This document shows, piece after piece, positions 1 to 5,679 of a stretch of 11,072 nt of DNA; the stretch's first letter is position 1; every line of letters starts with the position of its first letter. This stretch comes from JBBTDV01 sp038042605 (GTDB taxonomy: Bacteria > Bdellovibrionota > UBA1018): contig CAYHPW010000076.1 in assembly GCA_964358645.1 (NCBI GenBank), positions 1-11,072 on the forward strand, given 5' to 3'. The notes beneath the pieces were generated by a model. That model was not told the DNA's origin and ran no database searches. It saw only the letters and a list, made by a program, of their open reading frames with translations. The position numbers and the translations under genes are program-made.

Positions 1-2
1 CC

Positions 3-338
3 AACTATATTGCCTATCTTGTCGGCTGTTCTCATCAAGCCGTGGCCAGTGCTCTCATGCGACACAAAATTCCACGCCGAGAAAGCAGGAATCAATCGCG
101 CCAAATGCTCAAAGGCCAAGAACCCTTCGGGTACAAGATGGTTGGTGGTAAACTTGTCCTTCATAAGGGCGAACAGAAAATTATCGCGTGGATGAGAATA
201 CAAAAATCTCACGGAGCGTCCTTACGACAAATTGTCTTTGATCTTAAGAAAAAAGGAATACCAACTAAAAACCGCTCATCCAAGTGGCACCCAACAACAG
301 TGATGAAAATCCTGGCTGCGCATCGGGAACAACGTTAG
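3..338 (+). CDS. C-terminal part of a serine-recombinase-like protein (5' end outside window)
   Basis: The reading frame is open from the left edge to a TAG stop, so the start lies outside the window and the first visible ATG (position 42) is probably internal. The visible end begins with a helix-turn-helix-like stretch (IAYLVGCSHQAVASALMRHK). It continues with a block typical of the C-terminal 'Recombinase' region of serine site-specific recombinases: PFGYK, then an E-Q pair, then SLRQIVFDLKKKGIPTK, then KWHPTTVMKIL. In this family that region binds DNA next to the crossover site. The catalytic N-terminal resolvase domain is not in the window, so activity cannot be judged. Its stop overlaps the stop of the convergent antitoxin gene by 4 bp. 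A different serine recombinase lies at the right edge; the two are not copies of each other. Family assignment is by motif reading only. Confidence 0.7.
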   Translation, partial: NYIAYLVGCSHQAVASALMRHKIPRRESRNQSRQMLKGQEPFGYKMVGGKLVLHKGEQKIIAWMRIQKSHGASLRQIVFDLKKKGIPTKNRSSKWHPTTVMKILAAHREQR

Positions 339-757
339 GCGGCTACTTCACCAAGGCTGTGGCTATAAACCATGCTCGGAAGATGAATCTCTATGGTGTC
401 ATAGTTGAATTTCAGCTTTGGAATCTTCGTACTGCGGTTATCGCCTGTGTCTTCTAAAACAATAAAGCCCGCACCCGCCAAGCTGTCACAATCCTTTTTT
501 ACGTTTGCAAAGTCCCGGTCTACAAGCTTTGCCAGTTGATAAACCGATGTGGGCTTCAAGTTGTGAATGGCCGCTAGAATCATATATTTCTGCTCACTCA
601 TAAGCTTCTGATAGACGGCTACTGAGGCAAAAACCAAAACATCAGAGGGTTGAATGAACCTCTTTTTGCTCTTGATAACTTCTTTAAGTTCATTTCGGGT
701 GCGGTCTTTGAAGTCTTCCCAGGCTTCAAATGTTATTTTTAAAGTTTTACTTTTCAT
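335..757 (-). CDS. tumA: Antitoxin of a TumE/TumA-type toxin-antitoxin pair, winged-helix DNA-binding protein
   Basis: A 140-aa protein likely to neutralise the toxin encoded just upstream and to repress their shared promoter. Residues about 55-103 form a winged-helix-turn-helix: YMILAAIHNL, then SVYQLAKLVDRDFANVKKDC as helix-turn-recognition helix, then LAGAGFIVLED as the wing. This pattern is like the HVO_A0114-type DNA-binding proteins that accompany TumE toxins. The first 50 residues are charged and helical and could contact the toxin. The ATG lies inside the end of the toxin gene (11-nt overlap), with an AAGGA ribosome-binding site 9 nt upstream of the ATG, so translation is probably coupled. 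The gene order is toxin first, the reverse of many type II systems. Partner and family are inferred from motif and context. Confidence 0.72.
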   Translation of the reverse strand: MKSKTLKITFEAWEDFKDRTRNELKEVIKSKKRFIQPSDVLVFASVAVYQKLMSEQKYMILAAIHNLKPTSVYQLAKLVDRDFANVKKDCDSLAGAGFIVLEDTGDNRSTKIPKLKFNYDTIEIHLPSMVYSHSLGEVAA

Positions 758-1058
758 TTTTCACTATCCTTTCAGCCTCGCTAATAAATTCCTCAAAGGC
801 TTCATAAAAATCTTTTGCATTCAGGGCGACACGGGTTGTTTTGTCTTCAGGTAGTCCCGTGTGAATATGGAATCCAAAGGGTGCATGATTATCAACAAGA
901 AGTCGCGCCAGGTTTCTTTCCATATCTATCAGCACAAATCGGGCTTTAATGCCCTCTGGGTATTTTTCAGTTGGCTCAACTTCATAAACTTTGACCTCGA
1001 CTCGAAAGTTCTCTGTAAGTTGAAATGACTGGTCCCAAACAAGCTTCGCGTCGCCCAT
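747..1058 (-). CDS. tumE: TumE-family toxin
   Basis: A 103-aa protein matching the size and layout of TumE-family toxins. It has an N-terminal strand-rich half (residues about 18-55, FRVEVKVYEVEP then ARFVLIDMERN). A D-N-H-A-P-F-G-F-H-I-H block at residues 57-66 follows, which fits the Asp-Asn and paired-His signature of the family, and then a helical C-terminus (residues 79-103) rich in Glu and Lys. The family is regarded as cytoplasmic; I cannot name its molecular target from sequence. It is the first gene of a two-gene operon and overlaps the antitoxin by 11 nt. The start ATG has only a weak purine stretch (GATAAGAT) upstream, so toxin translation may be kept low relative to the antitoxin, which has a better ribosome-binding site. 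A sigma-70-like promoter with an overlapping palindrome lies immediately upstream. Confidence 0.72.
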   Translation of the reverse strand: MGDAKLVWDQSFQLTENFRVEVKVYEVEPTEKYPEGIKARFVLIDMERNLARLLVDNHAPFGFHIHTGLPEDKTTRVALNAKDFYEAFEEFISEAERIVKNEK

Positions 1059-1070
1059 ATCTTATCTATG

Positions 1071-1100
1071 AATATAGGTTAATTTAACATATATTGTCAA
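1071..1100 (-). promoter_or_regulatory. Toxin-antitoxin promoter with overlapping operator palindrome
   Basis: Read on the minus strand, TTGACA (1095-1100) and TATATT (1071-1076) are separated by 18 nt, a near-consensus sigma-70 pair. The -10 ends 12 bp before the toxin ATG. The interval 1071-1095 is also a palindrome: arms AATATAGGTTAA (1071-1082) and TTAACATATATT (1084-1095) match at 11 of 12 positions around a single central base. It covers the -10 and the whole spacer, so a dimer bound there would exclude RNA polymerase. The winged-helix antitoxin is the obvious candidate ligand; that assignment is inference. Confidence 0.7.
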
Positions 1101-1239
1101 GTGGATATCTGTATCTGCGCTACTTAATTTACGTCTTCGCCAACGCCATATAGGATTATCGCATTGCCAATGGACCTTGATTGTATTCACGCCAAACCAA
1201 AGGTTTAAGAGACCACCACCATGTACCCATAGAATTGTA

Positions 1240-1290
1240 TTGGACGTTGGTAATGTCCAAAAGGATTAATATGTCCTCCTCTTGGACATT
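1240..1290. promoter_or_regulatory. Cluster of TTGGACATT-type half-sites upstream of the secreted protease gene
   Basis: Four related 9-mers alternate in orientation: TTGGACGTT (1240-1248), AATGTCCAA (1252-1260), TATGTCCTC (1270-1278, degenerate) and TTGGACATT (1282-1290). The first pair and the second pair each have a 3-nt spacer, so the region reads as two inverted repeats. The second and fourth elements are perfect 9-bp reverse complements. The cluster ends 3 bp before the -35 of the promoter serving the protease gene, a position that suits an activator or a cooperative repressor. The regulator is unknown. The rest of the 1101-1239 interval shows nothing I can name. Confidence 0.5.
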
Positions 1291-1293
1291 CAA

Positions 1294-1322
1294 TTGAGAA
1301 AACCGGCTCAATACTGTAAAAT
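1294..1322 (+). promoter_or_regulatory. Promoter of the caspase-like protease gene
   Basis: TTGAGA (1294-1299) and TAAAAT (1317-1322) are separated by 17 nt, each one mismatch from the sigma-70 consensus. A start of transcription about 7 nt after the -10 would fall at or within a base or two of the GTG start codon at 1329, implying a leaderless or nearly leaderless message. No Shine-Dalgarno sequence is visible before the GTG, which agrees with this reading. Confidence 0.55.
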
Positions 1323-1328
1323 TTAGTA

Positions 1329-2957
1329 GTGAGATCAATAGCTTCCTTATTTTTAACATTCGCTCTGGTATCAACGGCTTTCTCGAATGGCGAGAATAAG
1401 AAAGCTATTCTTATCAATGGTGGTGCATCGGACGACTCCAATTATTCTATTCACGAAGTCGATATCCAAGCATTTAATAACCGTCTCTTTGGTGGCAGAG
1501 GGATAATACTGAATGCCAAAGGACCTGACTCTGTTGTTATTCCCGTCGATGTAGAAGGAAATTTTCAAAGAGATTTCTGGGGTTGGGTTACTCCGCGCAA
1601 AACTTCACTTGCAGGTTCGCGGCCCGCTACCAAAAGCGGTGTCTTTCAAACTTTTGATGCTCTCATGAAAACACCTCCGAGCCAAATGACCGTCGTTTAT
1701 GGGGACCATGGCACGCGGTCAGGTATTTCACTATGGGATGAAGAATCATTGAGTGCTGAGGATATTCGCTCAATCTATTCAAGGTTTCCCCAAACTCAGA
1801 TTCGCTCAATACACCTTCACTGCTACGGTGGCGCGGCTGTAGTCAATCCTGACAGAACACTTCCTGAAAATATGGACAAGCTGCCAGAGTTTCTAAGGAG
1901 GAATTACCTTCCGAACAAATGTGCTCTTACTTTGTCCTCTGAAAAAGAGCTTGGCCAGTATTACACTTGGTCCGACGATCTAAAAGAGAATGCTTGGAAT
2001 AAGATGTTTTCAACATCTAAAAATCCAACTCTAAGGACAATTAAGACTGCCGTTCAAAATGACAAAAACTTTATGCCAAGTCCCTATCTTACTTCAGATT
2101 ACCTTATTCAAGATGTCGTAGCGGTGATTTGCAAAACTGCGGTCAAATCCTCGACAACACAAATTTTTGACCCCAGTTGCAATTGCCAAAAAACTCAACC
2201 CTCTTTGAGTGTCGTTTTCGAGTTGAGTGACCAACTGAAAAACAATCTCTGCCAGAAGTGCGGGTCCACCGAAGTTGAAAAACTAGATTTGCAGTATGCT
2301 TATACGGAAAGAGTATACGATGACCTCCAGGCTATCAGGCAGGAATATCAAATAAATTTTTTAAAGGAAAAATATCCGAAAAGATATACAGAATTGAGAT
2401 CGAGATACGAGCAGCTTGAAAGGGACCTTCAAAAATCCATAACTGAAAATAAACGAACTAACGCAGTAGGTACTTACGCTAGACTGGAACAAGTCGCTAG
2501 AGAGTACAGAGATAAAATGCTCTTAGATATGTTGTCGATTGACTATAGAGCTGATTTTGAGACCTACTTTGACACCCTGGATGAGGGGTGGGTCAAAAGA
2601 AATTCTAGCAAGTACCCAATTTTTTCGAGGTTCTATTTTTCACAGCCAAAAGATAGAACTAATTTTAAACAAATGGCATGGAACCTGCCAGCGGTATTGC
2701 AGACTGTTGTTGGTGATTACCGCAGGGGCAGTGGGCTGAAAATCCCAGACTTTGTGAAGGAACGGTCGGCTAGGCAAATTGATTGGTTGGTAAATGCAAC
2801 CAAAGACGAAATTCAAAGTGCAAGAAAGATAGCTGAAGCTCGTCGGCAACAAAATTGCTTTGTCATAGCCGGGCCGGTAGTTAGCGGTACCAAGAATAGA
2901 GAGATAAGAGAACTGTATGACACAATTAAAAAATGTGAAGAATCTGCTATTAATTAG
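1329..2957 (+). CDS. Exported caspase/legumain-like (clan CD) cysteine peptidase, large
   Basis: A 542-aa protein predicted to leave the cytoplasm by Sec. Residues 1-19 are a signal peptide (Arg at position 2, hydrophobic core, cleavage after AFS). A short beta strand (KKAILINGG, 24-32) begins the caspase-like fold. The catalytic pair is suggested by VVYGDHGT with His127 and IHLHCYGGA with Cys165, both at the end of hydrophobic strands and 38 residues apart, as in clan CD peptidases (legumain, caspases, metacaspases). A four-Cys cluster (C284, C286, C308, C311) follows, then a charged coiled-coil-like region (about 320-400) and a C-terminal extension with no domain I recognise. GTG is chosen as the start because it gives the signal peptide and an in-frame TAA lies just upstream at 1317. 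The next gene overlaps its end by 41 nt. Substrate and role are unknown; the enzyme class is from motif reading. An inactive homologue is possible. Confidence 0.68.
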   Translation: MRSIASLFLTFALVSTAFSNGENKKAILINGGASDDSNYSIHEVDIQAFNNRLFGGRGIILNAKGPDSVVIPVDVEGNFQRDFWGWVTPRKTSLAGSRPATKSGVFQTFDALMKTPPSQMTVVYGDHGTRSGISLWDEESLSAEDIRSIYSRFPQTQIRSIHLHCYGGAAVVNPDRTLPENMDKLPEFLRRNYLPNKCALTLSSEKELGQYYTWSDDLKENAWNKMFSTSKNPTLRTIKTAVQNDKNFMPSPYLTSDYLIQDVVAVICKTAVKSSTTQIFDPSCNCQKTQPSLSVVFELSDQLKNNLCQKCGSTEVEKLDLQYAYTERVYDDLQAIRQEYQINFLKEKYPKRYTELRSRYEQLERDLQKSITENKRTNAVGTYARLEQVAREYRDKMLLDMLSIDYRADFETYFDTLDEGWVKRNSSKYPIFSRFYFSQPKDRTNFKQMAWNLPAVLQTVVGDYRRGSGLKIPDFVKERSARQIDWLVNATKDEIQSARKIAEARRQQNCFVIAGPVVSGTKNREIRELYDTIKKCEESAIN

Positions 2958-3327
2958 CATTGCTTTATTCCTTTCCAATTCAGCCTTTGGAAAAGAGGGG
3001 GTGTTTCCTTCTTTTGCCTGCGGCCAATATCGAGTCATTGGCCAATTAACCATAAATTCCACGAGTCATTTTGTTTTGACACTCAACGAAGGAAGTTATT
3101 CGCCATTTGAGATCATTTTATTAGGCGGCAGTTTTTCTGAAAAAATGGCGCGTCGAAACACCAAGGTTGAGGTAGAATTTTATGTGCCAAAGGAAATCAC
3201 AGGTCGTAATCGACCCTTTGTCTATTTAAGAAAATTGAGTTCTGTACCAGCCGAACTCCACCAGAGTCTCCAGAAAATTGAAGTTAAGGCCTGTGGCCTG
3301 AACCACTTATTTGAACAAAAGCCATAA
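2917..3327 (+). CDS. Small exported protein translationally coupled to the caspase-like peptidase
   Basis: A 136-aa protein with an N-terminal Sec signal peptide: positive start, hydrophobic stretch LLLISIALFLS, probable cleavage after AFG (residue 25). The mature part, about 110 aa, is rich in alternating hydrophobic residues typical of beta strands (YRVIGQL, HFVLTL, FEIILLGG, KVEVEFYV). It has two cysteines near its ends (C35 and C126) that could form a disulfide. I do not recognise the family; a small beta-barrel such as an OB-type fold is a guess from the pattern. The ATG at 2917 lies inside the peptidase gene (41-nt overlap). A GTG at 2935 would give a shorter and equally good signal peptide. 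Co-export and coupling suggest it works with the peptidase, for example as inhibitor, substrate or partner; this is inference. Confidence 0.65.
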   Translation: MTQLKNVKNLLLISIALFLSNSAFGKEGVFPSFACGQYRVIGQLTINSTSHFVLTLNEGSYSPFEIILLGGSFSEKMARRNTKVEVEFYVPKEITGRNRPFVYLRKLSSVPAELHQSLQKIEVKACGLNHLFEQKP

Positions 3328-3696
3328 CCGACACGCAAACTTCGGAAGACCCCGAAAATGAGTGAAATTGGTCTTAATTTGCACGATTTTGGTGTTAAAT
3401 TGTTCAATTTTGAAGGGTGAAAAGTCTTAGCAAACCTTAAACATGGGTTTAGTCTTAGAAAACTGTAAAAGTCTTCCGACCTTTATTAGTTTCAATTACT
3501 TGATGCAACGCTCACGATTGCAAGAACGGTCTCGAAAATCTTAGTTTGCGTAACCCCGTGCCTGATTCGGACGCCCCCCACACCCCTAATAGCAGAAACT
3601 AAGATTTGTCTAGGCTTAGGAAGACTGATGCGCGATTTGGAAATAAGCTTCTTAAGCTGTCTTGACTGTCGTTGGTGTGGTGGGAATTGGCCCAAG
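3328..3696. other. Gene-free, repeat-rich region beside the integrase (candidate attachment or arm-site region)
   Basis: No convincing gene lies here. An octamer family occurs four times: AGTCTTAG at 3423-3430 and 3451-3458, AATCTTAG at 3537-3544, and its reverse complement CTAAGATT at 3599-3606. The last two sit in a perfect 12-bp inverted repeat, AAATCTTAGTTT (3536-3547) and AAACTAAGATTT (3596-3607). A related pair, AGTCTTCC (3470-3477) and GGAAGACT (3619-3626), is nested outside it, and TCGGAAGAC occurs at 3342-3350. The 48 nt between the 12-bp arms hold a C-rich run (3577-3582). The repeats lie downstream of the tyrosine recombinase gene, a place where integrase arm sites or the attachment core could be. 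No tRNA is visible. Confidence 0.45.
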
Positions 3697-4437
3697 TTAT
3701 GATTGAATTTTATCGAGGATGGCTAGGATTTCATCCTTTGCTCCACCAACGCCCAAGTGGGTGTAAATCTTTTGGGTTGCTTCGGACTCGTGACCGGCCA
3801 AAAGCATTCGCTTCTCTTTTGAAACTCCGGCGATGGCAAGAGCCGTGTTCCACTGATGCCGGAATGTGTGAGGAGTTAAATCCTTCACTATCTCTGCCTT
3901 TTCTTTATAGAGCTTACAAAGTTGCTCGATCCGGCGTGGGGAAAATCTCGTGTTGCGATTGGATTCAAACAGATATTTGTTTTTTCGGCCTTGAAGATAG
4001 ATCGCAAGTTTCTCCAAGAGTCGATGGCCGAAAATGATAACCCGATCTTTCTTGCCCTTTCCTTCCGAAACAAACGCAAGGTTGGTTTTGAAATCAATGC
4101 GGCTCACTTGAAGGTTACAAAGCTCCGCGATGCGTAAGCCCGTTCCTTCAAGAGTTTCAAAGATGAGCCGATGAATGGGATTGTCGATGACGCCATAGAA
4201 CCGCGCCATTTCTTCACTGGGCGGAAGTTCATAGAGTTTTCGGCCACGGGTAGGGACCTCAACACCACAAGCGCTCCTCACGCTTTTAAAAATGTATTTG
4301 AGTTGGTCATAGCTGAGTTTGTGGCGGTTCACTTCGCGGCTGATGTATTTGATTAGGGCTTGAACTGGAGATTTCGCATTTGACTTTTGGGTAACGAAAT
4401 CATCCAGCTTTACAACCTCTGGACGGCCATCTTTCAT
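3697..4437 (-). CDS. Tyrosine site-specific recombinase (integrase, XerC/D-like)
   Basis: A 246-aa recombinase that would cut and rejoin DNA through a 3'-phosphotyrosine, probably integrating or excising this element. The full active-site set is present: Arg102 in GTGLRIAEL, a Lys at about 128 in EGKGKKDR, His190 and Arg193 in LTPHTFRHQW, His216 in LLAGHES, and the nucleophile Tyr225 in QKIYTHLG. The catalytic domain starts near residue 70. The N-terminal DNA-binding part is only about 65 residues, shorter than in typical 300-aa Xer or phage integrases, so this is a compact member. ATG with GGGAG 7 nt upstream supports the start. It is divergent from the ribbon-helix-helix gene. The nearby repeat region, past its 3' end, may hold its binding sites. 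Confidence 0.9.
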   Translation of the reverse strand: MKDGRPEVVKLDDFVTQKSNAKSPVQALIKYISREVNRHKLSYDQLKYIFKSVRSACGVEVPTRGRKLYELPPSEEMARFYGVIDNPIHRLIFETLEGTGLRIAELCNLQVSRIDFKTNLAFVSEGKGKKDRVIIFGHRLLEKLAIYLQGRKNKYLFESNRNTRFSPRRIEQLCKLYKEKAEIVKDLTPHTFRHQWNTALAIAGVSKEKRMLLAGHESEATQKIYTHLGVGGAKDEILAILDKIQS

Positions 4438-4574
4438 CGCAATACTCCCAATTACTTCGCTCTCTCTACCATTCTGCGAAATTGTCTGTACGCCCTTCAG
4501 ATTAGCGTTCTCCCGCTTAGGGCCAGCTTAAAATCATATTAACGCATGGCAATGAATAAATCAAATGGATATAC

Positions 4575-4613
4575 CAAATGTGTTTCACATTTGTATTTAT
4601 AAGGTGATACAAT
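4575..4613 (+). promoter_or_regulatory. Promoter of the RHH gene with operator-like inverted repeat
   Basis: TTCACA (4584-4589) and TACAAT (4608-4613), 18 nt apart, form a plausible sigma-70 promoter, each one mismatch from consensus. A perfect 8-bp inverted repeat, CAAATGTG (4575-4582) and CACATTTG (4586-4593) with a TTT spacer, covers the -35. The small ribbon-helix-helix protein encoded just downstream is a natural candidate ligand. The site also lies between divergent genes, so it could affect the integrase gene as well; I could not define a convincing integrase promoter. Confidence 0.5.
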
Positions 4614-4646
4614 GGCTTTCAAGGTTGATTAGGGAGAATAACGAAT

Positions 4647-4853
4647 ATGGCAAAGACTGTAGACCCCAGGGCCATTATCAGGCGCATAAAAGCCAAGGAT
4701 CTTGAGAAAACAAAAGGCAATGTCACCTACAGTCTGACAAAGACAGTGGTCGAGGAGTTTCGGCGAGCGTGTGAAAAGCAAGATGTCGGGCAAGGGCGAG
4801 TTCTTGAGGAGTTTATGCTCAGTTTTATTGAGGCATCAAAGGGGAGCAAGTGA
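4647..4853 (+). CDS. Small ribbon-helix-helix (RHH) DNA-binding protein
   Basis: A 68-aa protein whose C-terminal half fits the ribbon-helix-helix fold. A short strand (NVTYSLTK, residues 25-32) is followed by helix 1 (TVVEEFRRACEKQ, 33-45), a turn (DVGQG) and helix 2 (RVLEEFMLSFIEAS, 51-64). RHH proteins act as dimers whose paired strands enter the major groove. In plasmids and integrative elements they serve as repressors, partition or relaxosome proteins, or antitoxins. The basic N-terminus (IIRRIKAK) may add DNA contacts. AGGGAG lies 10 nt before the ATG. It is the first gene downstream of the divergent intergenic region and probably represses its own promoter, which carries an inverted repeat. 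No toxin-like partner adjoins it, so an antitoxin role is less likely. Confidence 0.72.
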   Translation: MAKTVDPRAIIRRIKAKDLEKTKGNVTYSLTKTVVEEFRRACEKQDVGQGRVLEEFMLSFIEASKGSK

Positions 4854-4966
4854 GAAACAACGCTATTTTGCGAGTCTGCTTTCCCAAAAGCGCCAAGTAG
4901 GCCAAGCAATCAACGCTCCCACCCCCTGGGGTATCGAATTTAATGAGGACTTTTTTTGTTTTTAAC

Positions 4967-5002
4967 GGTGGCAACCCCCTTGGAAATGCGGCCACCATTT
5001 TT
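4967..5002 (+). terminator. Possible rho-independent terminator after the RHH gene
   Basis: GGTGGC (4967-4972) pairs perfectly with GCCACC (4991-4996), followed directly by ATTTTT. The 6-bp stem is GC-rich but the loop is long (18 nt), so strength is uncertain. It would separate the RHH gene from the gene starting at 5041. Confidence 0.4.
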
Positions 5003-5040
5003 CCATATCGGCTTACTATAACGTAGCAAAAGGCGGACAC

Positions 5041-5679
5041 ATGAGCTTGTTAGATGAAGACGTAAAAATCAAACGTAGCAAACAAAGTAAACGCCAAAGG
5101 ACCTTAGCTAAGGTTGAAGAACTGATCGGCGAAAATTTTGACGATTTTGAAATTGAAGAAAAGCTCGGCCTTTCCCCTGAGCAACTTCAAAAATATAAGC
5201 AGATGATCTTTGATCGCTACCGAATGGCCCTTCACACACTTACCCCTGAAAAGGTGTTTTCAGAATATGCTATGAAAATGAATGTGCTTGTGAAGGAACT
5301 CGATGAGGCAATAGGCGCGTGCCGCGAAGGGAACCAGCTTCAAGCCATGGTCAGCGGCATTTGGCGTAAAAAAGAAATCGCAGATTCCGTTATCAAGTTT
5401 GGTCAGGAGCTTGGCTTTCTTCCCAAAAACGCCAAGGAAGTGAAAATCACCAATGATATTTCATTTTCTTCCATGACAAACGAAGAGGTGAAAGCCGAAG
5501 TCACCCGCATAAAGCAAAGTATTGTGGAGTTAGCCACAAGAAAAATCCATATCAGGCCAGAGGTGGCGCAGTTTATGGACCCAGTAACAAGGGCCAATCT
5601 TCCAGATAGCATGGTCCTCCTCGGATCAAAGAGCAACGCCATTAACGGGAAAGGGAAGATTCCCCCACGTAAAGGCTAA
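5041..5679 (+). CDS. Helix-turn-helix protein of unknown function, faintly like small terminase subunits
   Basis: A 212-aa mostly helical, charged protein. Residues about 20-62 contain a helix-turn-helix-like stretch (VEELIGENFDDFEIEEKLGL, then SPEQLQKYKQMIFDRYRMAL). A long helix (78-120) includes IWRKKEIADSVIKFGQELGF. The order resembles small terminase subunits and related phage or element proteins: an N-terminal HTH, then a helix ending in a conserved G-x-x-L-G-F/M block, then a short strand (KEVKITNDISF) and another helix. That resemblance is weak and no large terminase gene is present. Alternatives are a replication accessory or a regulator. AGGCGG lies 5 nt before the ATG, a modest ribosome-binding site. 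Nothing in the sequence gives its partner. Confidence 0.5.
   Translation: MSLLDEDVKIKRSKQSKRQRTLAKVEELIGENFDDFEIEEKLGLSPEQLQKYKQMIFDRYRMALHTLTPEKVFSEYAMKMNVLVKELDEAIGACREGNQLQAMVSGIWRKKEIADSVIKFGQELGFLPKNAKEVKITNDISFSSMTNEEVKAEVTRIKQSIVELATRKIHIRPEVAQFMDPVTRANLPDSMVLLGSKSNAINGKGKIPPRKG

Noticed and set aside
1205..1441. 78-aa open frame on the minus strand
   Set aside because: Overlaps the half-site cluster, the promoter and the signal peptide of the peptidase gene.
3341..3356. TTCGG/CCGAA hairpin after the small exported protein gene
   Set aside because: Only 5 bp and no T-run follows, so I do not call a terminator.
3548..3595. Possible tRNA 3' end between the 12-bp arms (GTCCGAATC on the minus strand)
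   Set aside because: The flanks do not pair as a T-arm and no acceptor stem or anticodon arm can be drawn.
3492..3695. 67-aa open frame on the minus strand past the integrase
   Set aside because: Covers the inverted repeats and a C-rich run, has no recognisable domain and no ribosome-binding site.
3672..4037. 121-aa plus-strand open frame
   Set aside because: Antisense to the integrase, whose catalytic residues all fall on the minus strand.
4438..4560. Integrase promoter
   Set aside because: Candidate -35/-10 pairs (for example TTGATT with TTAATA or TATGAT) have poor matches or spacing; none is convincing.
4921..4932. ACCC/GGGT mini-palindrome before a T-rich run
   Set aside because: Stem of 4 bp and the T-run is 18 nt away, too weak for a terminator.
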